A DNA stretch of 64,000 nt from Mytilus edulis (taxonomy: Eukaryota; Mollusca; Bivalvia; Mytilida; Mytilidae): positions 40,829,373 to 40,893,372 of the forward strand of contig NC_092350.1 of NCBI RefSeq assembly GCF_963676685.1, in the 5' to 3' direction. Position 1 is the first letter of the stretch; every line of letters begins with the position of its first letter. Below are positions 21,881-33,884 of this stretch, in pieces. The translations under genes were made by a program, and so were the position numbers. The notes under the pieces are model-generated. The model did no database searches. It saw only the letters and a program-made list of their open reading frames with translations, and was not told the DNA's origin.

Positions 21881-24800
21881 TGTTAAATTGTTTATATGAT
21901 TTTTAATTTGTTAATACAAATCTTTAAAATTCTCCGACATATCTGACAACAATGTGTTTCTTGATGTTTGTTTCATTTACTTAATATATGTCTGTGTACC
22001 TTTTTTCGCTTTGTGGTTGCTGTCAAAATAATGTTAACCCAACATTTTTGATACTGTGATTTATTTATAATGATTGCTGCTTCAGTAATTAAAAAAAAAT
22101 CTTTGAATCTTTTTTCTTATAAAATTGAACCTTGAAGCTGTTTATGATACAATGAAAATTCGAATATTTATATAGAATTTTTTTTAATTCTTCACATTTT
22201 ACACATAACATCTGTGTCCCGAAATCATCATTGGTTTGTCTACAAAATAAAGTAAATGTTAAAATCATATTAATTTTTGGTCACCAGCATAGCATATATG
22301 AAAAAACAAAATGTTTGGAAAAAAACATCATATAGAAATATACATTTAGAAATGTCTTGGTGCAAGCTGAATTCCGCTACGGGATGCGAGATTATCTCGC
22401 TGTGGTGATGACACGACCCATTGGTGGCATTGGGTTGTTTCCTGCTCTTTTGTTGGGTTGATGTCTCTTTGGCACATTCCCTGTCCGTGTTCTCTATCAA
22501 AATCATGCATGAATTTTTATCATTGTTTTAGGCCATACAGTTGCCTATACTTGCTCTCATCCACCTCCTTTGAACTTGGGGTGGATAGTTGTCTCATTAG
22601 TATTCATACCGCATGTTCTTACTTGTATAATGTTGACCTTTTGGTACTTTTATTCTCAATTTTTGTTTAAGTCAACAAGATGTCCTCTTAATCATGTTGA
22701 TGTCTACTTTTGGTAATGTATGTCATTGGGTTCACAGGTTGCTGCCTCATTGACACCTCCTTTCATTGATGCTGCATCTATTGTTTTACTGTCTTGTTTT
22801 GCATAAAAACAAATTTACCGTGTATTCCTCATGCCATGGTTTTGTTGCAAGGTTTAGAAAGCCAATTGGTATATATTCACTGACAACATTTGTATTCTTT
22901 TATGGACTTTTTTTAGTGTGAAAAAAATGCCTCTTAAAAGTGCAAAAAAGTATTTTTCTTTTTTTAAGTTGACCAGTCCAGACTTTGTTTACTAACAGTA
23001 TATTTAAATTACTTTTCATAACAACGTGTCGCACTTCTTATATGTTTGTATAAGCTAAATGCATTTGTTTTAAAAAAAATCGAGCATAAATCATTTTGAC
23101 CGTTTGGTGTATGTACAAAATCAGTGGCATCTTCTAGATATACTTTGTTTGTTTTTCGTCTGCTTATGTTTTTGAATTGCGTTCCCTCCTTCAAAAGTGT
23201 ACAACATTGCGCATCTCTCCTCCCCCCTTTTTTACACATATCAAAATGCAAACTCCTTTATACACTACATATAAATACAACAAACTTATCTTAGATGAAG
23301 TGCATATTTCGGCGTCATATCACTTTTCCATCAAGTATTTTTAAAGTTAACAACCCCAAAATGTATTTATAGCGTACACACGACTGTTCGAGTGGTCCCA
23401 GTCAATACAAAAATTGCCATTTATAGTATAATTAGTAACTTGCTTACGTAGCACGGACATGCATGAAAGAATATATAACTACTCGCTGTTTCAGTTTGCA
23501 TTAAAATTTATGTAACAGATTGTGTTGTTATATCATCTTACCAAGGTTTGATGTGCTGTTATTTTCCTTCGCGGTCATGGAAGCCATGCTGTCTGGTGTT
23601 TTCCACGACTTGTATGTCGTCACAAACAAAATATAAATAGCTTTAAACAACAATCGGTACTCTCGGGCTTTTCAATAGTATTATCGTAATATAATTTCTT
23701 CCGAAGTCAATAACCAACTTCTTGGTTATTCGTCTTGGACATTATCTTTAAAAACAAGCTAAAAAAGCCGATACTATTCCGAATGTCATAAATTACCATT
23801 TTTATATCACTTGTCATCCAGACGCTCTACTTTGAAAAATAAAGCGGCTGGATGATCTAGTCTCGATAACCCAGACGCATATTCATATATAACGTCTGGG
23901 GTGATTAACCGGACTGGTCAGATATTTATAGGGGGCGTAACAAATAATTAAATATAGAACATATCTATAAATAGCACTTCCGTTATCCCCATTATATCAA
24001 GTTAAAAACAATAAAATACAAACGGTAAATAGTGTAACGTTACATGTATAAAAGTTATGTGATTATTAAAACTGACATTTTGTGGTTGACCCTATTCTGC
24101 CCAACTTGCAGATGGGCAATTTTTAAAGAACGACCAAAAAATGTAATTAGCGGTGGTCTTTTTCCTGAATTTTGTGACACATGTAAAAAAAATAATTAAG
24201 AATTAAGACTGGATTTTTTTTCGTGGGAAAAATTTGGTGGATTATATAGGGAAACAATGTAGCATGACTGTAGAGTGCCCTCCTTGTATAACAAGGTCTG
24301 GATCAGCCACTGTTTGTGTACATAGGGGATACCACGCTCCGCTGTCCGCTATTTTTTTTTAGAGAGCCCATGGATCCGTACAGTTGGACCGTTGTACATA
24401 AAGCCATACAATATACCCTTATTTTCTGGTGAGTTACAGTTTCTCCGACATGTAACACAGTATCCCGAACGGCCTATAATCTAGGACCTCATCTTTATAT
24501 GTATTGTCGTTTTTCCGTCCTGAACATTAACATTATTTACCACAAGACGATAACCAAGCAACCCAAAAACAATCTATTTGTATATTATAACACACCACGT
24601 TTAATATTCTCTTATCTTAATGCTATAAAATGCCATTTTTCTATATTTTTGTATTTTAGCATTTTCTCTCTATTCTATGAAATATTTGCCACTTGACGTT
24701 AAGCATTCAACAGTCGGTATATTGGTCTATATTGAACCCACATTAGTCTGTATTCTTTATTTTTTCCCTTTTTTCTTAGTTTTGTCTCGTTATTCTTATT

Positions 24801-27466
24801 TCTGTAAATCCTTGTTATAATTTATGCTTTCCTTTTTATATAATCTTTCAGATATCTGACGCACTTACCTTTCTCGAAAAGCACACATCACGTTACGTTT
24901 ATGGAAAGAAAAAACAACTCATACAAATACTTAGATTTCAATGTAGAAAATCCTCCATAACAACTTATTACTGGCAGATCAGCGAGATCATACAATGAGC
25001 CAACTCAATTTTTATTTACAAAATTAACTGATCTTAAAATTGCAAACAACAGAATAGTCTAAATGTTTCACAATAATCTATATCGCCTAATCCTTTTGGG
25101 AAAAAAACATTTCGGGACCAATCTTCACACAATACCACTTTGCCAGTCTCCGTGTCCCTGAAGAAATACATAAGTTAACCAGCTATTCATGAAACCCAAT
25201 TTAATACTCTTTGAATTCATGTTTGAATCAATCACATGGACAAGATGGAATGGGATTTATCAAATGCTGCATGATAACTTGTAAAGCAAAACCCTGAAAA
25301 GTGTATTCTCCTACTGCAAACTATTATGCTGAGTTCACACGTAATACGAATTCGATTCCAATATCCATCGTGTATTAAAGGGCAGCTTCATAAAAATTCT
25401 CCTGTACATGTGAACCTTTCTATAAAATAAGGAGATTGGTATGATTGCAGTTGAGGCAACAACCTAGCAGAGTTCAAATGACAAGGATGGTCGCAAATAT
25501 AATCACTGCTCGGCCTTCAATATTAAGAAAACTCCACACCATATAAATAACTGAGAAGGGTCAGACATGTAAATGAGATACAATGCCAACGTGAATGTCT
25601 GTGTACCTTTTTTCGCTTTATGGTTGCTGTCAAGAATAATGTTTATATACTGTGATAATAATGATTGCTGGCAGCTTCAGTAATTAAAAACAAATCTTTG
25701 AATCTTTTTTTTTTATAAAATTGGAGCTGTTTATGATACAATGAAAATTCAAGTATTATAGATTTTTTTTTAATTCTTCACATTTTACATATAATATCTG
25801 TGTCCAGAAATCTTCATTGGTTTGTCTACAAAAGAAAGTAAATGTTAAAATCATATTAATTTTTTATCACCACCATAGCATATATGAACAAAATGTTTGG
25901 AAAAAATATTATATGTAAATATACATTTTAAAATGTCTTGGTGCAAGCTGAATCCCGCTACGACATACGAGATTATTTCGCTGTGTTGATGACACAAACC
26001 ATTGGTGGCATGTGGTTGTTTCCTGTTCTTTTGTCGGGTTGATGTCTTTTTGACACATTCCCTGTTTGTATTCTCTATCAAAATCATGCATCAATTTTTA
26101 TCATTATTGAAGGCCATACAGTTGCCTATAATTGCTCACATCTACCTAGTTTGTGCTTGGGGTGGATAACTGTCTCATTGGTATTATCTTCTTATTATTT
26201 GTATAATGTTGACCTTTTGGTACTTTTATTCTCAATTTTTGTTTTAGTCTACATTATGACCTCTTAATCATGTAGATGTCTACTTTGGGTAATGTATGTC
26301 ACTGGGATCACCGGTTGTTGCCTCATTGACACTTCCTTTCATTGATGCTGGATCTATTGTTTTGCATAAAATCGAATTTTCAGTGTTTTCCTCATGCCAT
26401 GGTTTTATTTCAAGGTTAAGAAAGCCAATTGGTATATATTCACCGACAACATTGCATGTATTCTATTATGATTTTTTATGAGTGTGGAAAAAATGCCTTT
26501 TAAAATTGCAAAAAAAGTATTGTCCAGTTGACCAGTCCAGACTTTGTTTACAAACAGTATATTTCAATTACTTTTTATAACAACGTGTCCCACTTCTTAT
26601 ATGTTTGTAAAAGCTAAATGCCTTTGTTTTATAAAAATATCGAGCATAAATCATTTTGACCATTTGGTGTATGTTCAAATTGGCATCTTCTAGATATACT
26701 TTGTTTGGTTTTCTTCTACTAATGGGTTTGGATTGCGTTCCCTCCTTTAAATGTGTACAACATTGCGCATTATTCCTCCCCCTTTTTTCACATATCAAAA
26801 TGCGAACTCCATTATACACTGCAGACAGATACAACAAACTTATCCTGGATGAAGTTCACATTTCATAGCACTTTTCAATAAAGTATTTATAAAGTTAAAG
26901 ATACTACTAATCAACCACAAAATGTATTTATAGCGTATACGACTGTTCGAGTGGTCCCAGTTAATACAAAAATTGCCATTTATTGTATATAAGTATTAAC
27001 TTGTTTGCGTAGCACGGACATGCATGAAAGAATATAACTACTCGATGTTTCAGGTTGTACTAGTATCAAAATTTATGTAACAGTTTGTGTTGTTATATCA
27101 TCTTACCAAAGTTTGATGTGCTGTTATTTTCCTTCGCGGTGGTGGAAGCCATGGTGAAGCCATGCTGTCTGGTGTTTTCCACGACTTGTATGTCGTCACA
27201 AAAAAAATATAAATAGCTTTTAACAACAATCGGTACACTCGGGCTTTTCAATAGTATTATCGTAATATAATTTCTTCCGAAGTCAATAACCAACTTCTTG
27301 GTTATTCGTCTTGGACATTATCTTTAAATACAGGCTAAAAAATCCGATACTATTCCGAATGTCATAAATTACCATTTTTATATCACATGTCATCCAGACG
27401 CTCTACTTTGAAAAATAAAGCGGCTGGATGATCGAGACTACTGGATGATCGAGACTAGAAACCAGG

Positions 27467-29640
27467 TTGAAATAGAACAAAAGAATCGAAGCTCTCTATT
27501 AGAGAAGGCGATAAATGTTTACTGTATTGTTTACTATAGTGACAAATTTTTAAAAAGTTAATAGAAACAAACAAAACTGCAATTTTCTTCTCAATTACGA
27601 GGTGTTTTATTTCAAAAACACCATTTGCATAAGTTTTCAATTTATCTAGTACATAGTTAAGCAGAACAATTAGATATCAAGTCGACGACATGGGTATCTT
27701 TCAAGTTGGATGACAAAAATGCATAACCTCCGCATGAAAAAATTACCACGGACGGAAAAGATATCAATCCATTAGTTCAGTAATTTTCGTATCTGCCCTT
27801 CCATTATGTGACTGAAGAAAAAATTCCAAAAAATAGGTAACAATTGTATCGAAAAGAGAAAATCGAGTGCACCTTTTTATGTTAGGGCGTGTTTGAGTTG
27901 AGTATTTTGTCTTGATATCGTTCAAAGTAAGAATATTTCATACATCGTCTCGCTTCAGATTCTATCATTTTTATAAATTAAAGCTACAGGTTGACTTTAT
28001 AACACAAAAAAATAACAGTACTAAAAGATGAAATATATGGGTCAAGTGAAATACCTATCTAATGAGTCACACAAACAGGGAAGGTGTGTTCGAATAGCTA
28101 TTTTTTTACTGAAAGTACTTGACGACAGTCTTACAAGTTGGATGATGAAAATGCATATCTTCGAAAAATTCTAATTTTTTGTGTGTGATAACTAGGGTTT
28201 ATAGTCTTCAACCACTAAAAAAATCTAGTCTGCTCTTCCACGAAATATTTAATTAGATTTTTTTTAAATGTTTATTATTTTTCGAAAATTCCACCTAACA
28301 ACCGATCAGACAATAGTTTTAAGTTGAATCAATGCAGACAAGATCATTAACTGATGCTCATTAGCTAGTTGACACATTTGTCTTTTAAAATATAACTGAC
28401 ATACATGTATAAGGATCGTATTGGTGCAATGTGGATAAATTTATCGGTTTCCAAGAGCAAAATTGGTAGCGCGTCATCGCTACAATGGCTTCCATTTTTA
28501 CGATTGTGAAAATGAACTGGCGTAATGGGGAGATAATTTTGACGAAGTAGGATCCTGACTGTGTTGTTAGCAGAGTGACAATCACTTATTTTTCATCATT
28601 CGTTTATCCAAAGCAAGAAAGTAAAGGCTGTTATATATATATATATATATATTATCAAATGCAATGAAATTAAAAGTGTCAAAATCATATAGCCATTCTA
28701 TAATAAACTTACTAACAAAAGCAACAGGTCAATCGTAATTGAAATTTAAAATGTTTATTTATATTGTTTTTGATAATTTCATGTGTCGCCAATAAGTTCC
28801 GTTATTTCGATTTTGTATACACAATACCATTTGTTAATTAAATGTTTCCCTTTCATCTTGGTTTTATTTCCTATCTAGATGTACCCAAATATATTGCTTT
28901 GTCAACAAAAATAAACAAGCAAACTGTATCACTTTGATCTGTATTAAGGTCAAGGTTCAGTAAATGAACTAGTCCATAGATTTTTTTTAAATTTAGAACT
29001 CGATTAGATATTGAAAATATACATCAGAAAATGTAAAAAAAAGTATATGTCACCGACTTCGTTTTCGAGAAAAATTCATTTTTAAAATGGTCCGAGAGGG
29101 TACTAAATTACATTGAATATATAGGGAAAATCTGTATTTTTCTTCTACAATTTTCGGTTTCCGGTATAAATCACGTAAACCGCTCCATAGAATTTTTTTT
29201 TAAATTAACATTTTCTTCCTCTTTGTCTTACAAATTAGATGATGTTAAAAAAAAATATGGTCATCGACTTCGTTTTCCCTGTAGAAGCGACACAAACTCA
29301 ACATTTTGGCAAAAAAAATATCAAATTTCGTGACGTCGTTATTTTTATTACATAACGTCAAGTTATCATGCTAATTATTTCCAACGTTCTTCGTGTTGAT
29401 TATGCACGATTAATATGTGTTTCGTATTGATAGATTCTTTTTATCTGGATAATTATCATTAATTTTTATTTTGTATTTCCGATATTCTTTATTCTTTATA
29501 TTTAGGCACCCCATTATGCTCTTTTTCTTTTTTCTTTTTCTTTTTGCCTTTTATTCTGCAATTTTTGCCCATTATTCTGTATTCCGTTAACCTCAATCAG
29601 ACCCTCTTTTATGGAACATTTTTAAAAGAAATTATACGTT
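27467..29640. other. No gene seen; (TA)n tract
   Basis: AT-rich DNA with a short (TA)n run at about 28633-28652 and pyrimidine-rich stretches near 29520-29560. The frames at 27455-27640 and 28385-28585 show no family features. Confidence 0.5.
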
Positions 29641-31310
29641 ATAAAAAATATGATACATGTATGTTCATTATCAATACACATGTCTAAAACAATTACTAAT
29701 TCAAACAAAAATACATTGCAAGTACATGAACGCAAAAATAGTAAAAACATAAAAATAGAAATCATCAGGTTTACTGTCTACAATCTACAAGTTGACGCAA
29801 TAAAAGATGTAATTGAAACTATAATTTGGTATGCCCCCGCAACTGAAAGTTGGGGGGGGGGGGGGGTGTTACCCCTGTCCCTCTGTCCGCCGTCCTTCTC
29901 CTATTATAGTTAATCCGCATAACATCTACAGTTTGAATCCTAGAACGTTTTCACTTTGTTGTCTGTTAGTACATATATTGAAGGTGTGCATGTGGTCAGG
30001 GTTGTGATCTTTATTAATATTTGCTCTAATGGGAGATTGTTGAATTTTGTCACTTTTTTGGGTAACCAATTCGTAAATCTCTTAGACTATAGTGTAGATC
30101 ATCTGTTTGCATTTTTTCTCCGTTCCGATATATGATTTGGCAAATTTTTGAAAACAACGGTTACTTTACTTTAGCAGCGGAACATGTAATAGCTCGTTTT
30201 TTGGTACTATATCACGACAGATCGAGTTCTGTCCATATACTACTGCTTAACATCGCATATATAAACAAACATTATATCAACGATTCTACAAATTATTGAA
30301 AGAGTGTCGTGCGGTTATTTATACATCTTCAAGTTAACAATTAAAACACGCAGACAAACTGACATCTTTGTAAATATTTTTTTTTGTTCTGCATAAAATT
30401 TATTGTATACAAGTCTACAAAAACGTTTTAAAAAGTTTAGTAAATAGTTATTTTTCCATAAGTGTACATGTGTATGCTCGAAGTATATATAGAATCAGTA
30501 CATGATACACAACATGCGACAAAAAAAGGGGGGGGGGGGGGGTAGTAATAACAGGAAACTAAATTAAACTAAGGCTTTGATCGATGTAAACTTCAATAAA
30601 ACTGGAAGTTACACAAGGGGAACAGGAAAATAAGAATATATTGCATCACTTACGACAACCTTTGAATTGACCAGTGACTTTTTTTTATTTATTACTGACC
30701 AGCCACAACGAGATGATCCAACGAGTTTTTAAGGGTTTATATGAAGTGTGGACCTAAATGTTCTTTATCTTTAAATACAACGCTTATTCTGTAAATTCCT
30801 CAATAAACAATTTTGTAAAATTTTTCTATTATTAAATGATTTCTTAATTCTGTACATGGTTCTTGTCTGTGTCAACACTGTTGTATAAAATTATTATTTT
30901 ATTTTCTGTTGTTATTCTTTATAATTTTGCAAACTTTTTTGTTCAATTTTTACATTCGCCAGTATCCGTTATTCTGCAACTCCCTTTGAGATCTTATTAT
31001 ATGTGACAATAAATTAATGTCCTTCTCTCTCTGATTTTCGCTTTTTCTCAAGACATTGCACGGTCTTTGAAGCACGGTGTATTTTCCAGAAGATACATCG
31101 TGTAAAACATTTACAAGGAAACCAAACATACGGAGATTGAGATATAACTTAAAAACAGATGTACAAATTAATGTTTAATATGTCTACCAAAATAATCCCC
31201 CCCCCCCCCCAAAAAAAAAAAAGAAAACACACAAAAAAACAAAAAAAATATAATCGCACACAGGCTGAGACATGACTCGTAAATGTTTGTTTTGTTATTT
31301 AGTTCATCCA
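29641..31310. other. No gene seen; long G and C runs
   Basis: Contains a G run near 29854, another near 30528-30542 and a C run near 31198-31210, each flanked by AT-rich sequence. The 87-codon frame at 29650-29913 runs into one of these tracts and is not convincing. Confidence 0.5.
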
Positions 31311-31315
31311 CACAA

Positions 31316-31512
31316 ATGAGGGAGGGGGGAGGACCGGGATCGGAACTCCGGGATCGGGTATTTTTAAATACGGGATTTCGGAATTAATCTTTTCGGGATC
31401 CGGGAATCTTTTTCGAATTTCGGGATGGCGGGATTTATTTTAAATTACTTTAAATTCGGGACCTCTGGATTTCATTTTTTAAAGTCCGGGATTTCGGAAT
31501 CGGGACCCTTCC
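31316..31512. repeat. Degenerate CGGGAT-rich repeat
   Basis: Recurring CGGGATT / CGGGATC / TTCGGGAT words at 7-30 base spacing in otherwise AT-rich DNA, with self-complementary stretches (GATCGGGTATTTTTAAATAC). It looks like a decayed simple repeat rather than coding DNA. Confidence 0.55.
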
Positions 31513-31679
31513 TATTTTTTTAGTAGGTATATAGTAGTAGTATGATATAGAGATGATCGATATAATCTCGTTCTCGACCTTCAAGTTTTATGGGTGAAAT
31601 AGAATTGATAACAGTTCTATTCTATATTTGAGATGCTACTTTCAGGGTACATTTTTATTTTTTATTCGGTTAATTTTTA

Positions 31680-31710
31680 CCCATATATATATATATATAT
31701 ATATATATAG
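31680..31710. repeat. (TA)n microsatellite
   Basis: Uninterrupted alternating TA for about 26 bases from 31684. Confidence 0.9.
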
Positions 31711-32379
31711 AACAATTTCCTTTGAGGAGACAACCATACGAATCAATACTAGTAAGACAATTCTTTTAAGGATCCACTGAATGTTCTTTTATTAGGATAA
31801 TATTCCATGTATAACTCTTTAAACCATAAACTATTTATACATGTATCTATTAAAAAGATTTGTGTTCTATTTTTAACATCGAAACTTTCAACAAAATTGC
31901 GGACGTGAAAGAAAACACCATTAGAAAAAAACAAACACGTCAGAATACAAAATGTAGCGATGGATTAATGATCGTGAGACATCATTTTTGTTTATTTTTC
32001 ATTTGTTATAGTCTAAAAACTGTTGTATGAATATTAAATTATTGTTCCGACCGTAAAGAAGGTTAAAAATTTAAATGTATTATAGTTTAGTGTCATCTAT
32101 ATGACTGACTGACAGCAGCGGAGAATTTATGACCAGTATTAATTTATGTGGTTCATTTCCTTTTCGCTACTTTGAAAATATTTTTAATTGTTCCGAATGG
32201 TGTGATAATTTTCAAAATAGGGGATATCTAGTCTTACCGTACAAGACTAAGTTTAGTATTAATGTCCCAAACTTGCACCCCATTCTGCTTATTTCCTGCT
32301 ACACGATGTCTTTTCCCAGTGAATATAGCATGTATAGGGTTTTTGTATGGACAGTTTTGACATACTACGTATAGAATAC

Positions 32380-32510
32380 AGGGGCGGATCCAGGATTTTG
32401 CAAAGTGGGGCGAAGTTTTTTAAATTCGCCAAGCGGCGCGAGGCGAACAAATTTTGGGACCTTTTTTTGGCTAAAAAACATAAAATAAGTGTAAAATGCA
32501 CTTTTTAAAC
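32380..32510. mobile_element. hAT-like element end
   Basis: CAGGGGCGGATCCAGGATTT at 32380 has the CAGGGGCG start typical of hAT terminal repeats. Possible partners occur as TATCCGCCACTA near 33869 and, as single ends, CTGGATCCGCCACTGG near 20233 and CTGGATCAGCCACTG near 24298. No matching 8-bp target duplication was seen, so only the end is claimed. Confidence 0.4.
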
Positions 32511-33479
32511 GGTTCTTGAGGTGGGGCATGTATATTTAATAGTTGCTGTCAAGTGTAAGAGTTGGACATTTTTGATGTTGTATTCTCCCCATAAATTGTC
32601 TATCATAAAATTATAGTATGGGTCAAAAGCTATGAACTGATATATTTGATGTGGGACTTGTCAGTAAAAACAAGACATGGAAAATTCTCGCTTGTTGTAT
32701 GTTAAGTTAGCATAAACTCACAGATTTCTTGTTGTAAACAAGATACACGCCGCGCTATTCGATGAATTTTACAATACGAGCGACACGAGTTAAAAAAGAC
32801 AAACAAGCAATTTTTATACAAATGTTTGGTTGATATGTTTTACCCAACACAATTGAAAATTAACCAAAAGCTACGAATGAGTCTGAAATGACAACGAATT
32901 TATGAATGACGGTCGACAAATGGAGACATAAAGGCCACACCAGCAGGCAGGTTGCAGTCTGATCTTGATAAAAGTATTCGATATATCAGTTCATGCAAAC
33001 CCCCGTCCCGAAAAAAATACGCCCGTTTTTTATTCATTATGTTCATTTAATGCATATTATTCTGTTGGAAATTTTCGTTTCTATTAGCCAAAAAGTGGAC
33101 AAGATTATTGTTTTCAATCTAAATACGGCCAGACTCTCAGATCTCAGACTGCCTCCTCAAACAATGGCTCGAACCTTGCACTTTAAATCTATCCAGAGCT
33201 TATACTGACTGGGGATAATTATTCAGCTATGTTCTTTTAAGATAGGCGCGGGCGTTTGGGGTTAAACATAATTTCGTAGGTAAATAATTTTAATGTGGAA
33301 CTTTTTTCATGAGATTATAATAGAGTATAACTTTTTTTGGTTGAATTGTGAAATAGAAGTCAATACGTTCTTGCTCACTCCTTTGTCGCTTTGAAGGTGT
33401 CATGATTTTTCATGCTCAGAATTGCAAATGTGTTCCTTTAATTTGAATTTCAAAATGACTAAGTGACGTTTTTTCGACG

Positions 33480-33740
33480 AACTGGTCAACTCAACCATAC
33501 CGAATCACTCTACTGTGATGCGACTGCCATATAAGTGAGAGGTTTAGCGCTATAAAACCAGGTTCAATCCATCATTTTCTACATTTGAAAATGCCTGTAC
33601 CAAGTCAGGAATATGACAGTTGTTGTCCATTCGTTTGATGTGTTTTATCATTTGAATTTGCCATTTGATTAGGGACTTTCCGTTTTGAACTTTCCTCGGA
33701 GTTCAGTATTTTGTAGTTTTACTTTTGAAATAATCAGTAA
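33480..33740 (+). repeat. GGTTCAATCC-headed mussel repeat
   Basis: Contains AAGTGAGAGGTTTAGCGCTA, an exact B-box-like GGTTCAATCC, CATTTTCTACATTTGAAAAT, ATATGACAGTTGTTGTCCAT and TTTCCTCGGAGTTCAGTATT. The same series appears in minus orientation at 1440-1620 and 55.69-56.03 kb. The B-box suggests a tRNA-related head, so this may be a SINE. Confidence 0.65.
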
Positions 33741-33884
33741 ATACTGGCGAAAAAAAATCTGTATATGAAAAGAATTGTCTCATAAAAATTAAATACACGG
33801 GAAATGGCAAAGTTTACGAAGTCTAGTCCAAGCAAAAAGGGGGGCGTACGCCTTCATGCCCCCCTCTGTATCCGCCACTACACG

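Larger units (their letters stand above)
19807..27457. mobile_element. Head-to-tail dimer of inverted-repeat element
   Basis: The array begins TAGTCTCGAT and ends ATCGAGACTA, a perfect 10-bp inverted pair, and is flanked by the direct repeat GAAACCAGG at 19798-19806 and 27458-27466 (a 9-bp target duplication). Inside are two tandem units, 19807-23857 and 23858-27457, alike from end to end. Each starts with a hairpin (CCCAGACGC ... GCGTCTGGG) and ends with a hairpin region (CATCCAGACGCT ... AGCGGCTGGATG). The last 17 bases (CTGGATGATCGAGACTA) are doubled at the right end. Nine-base duplications are typical of Mutator-like elements, but no transposase is present, so the superfamily is open. Frames conserved in both units lose phase between them. 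Confidence 0.75.

Noticed and set aside
22270..26837. Frames found in both units of the dimer (22270-22506 with 25851-26087; 23009-23251 with 26568-26837)
   Set aside because: Conservation follows from recent duplication. In the second pair an indel changes the reading frame mid-way between the units, which argues against selection on protein.
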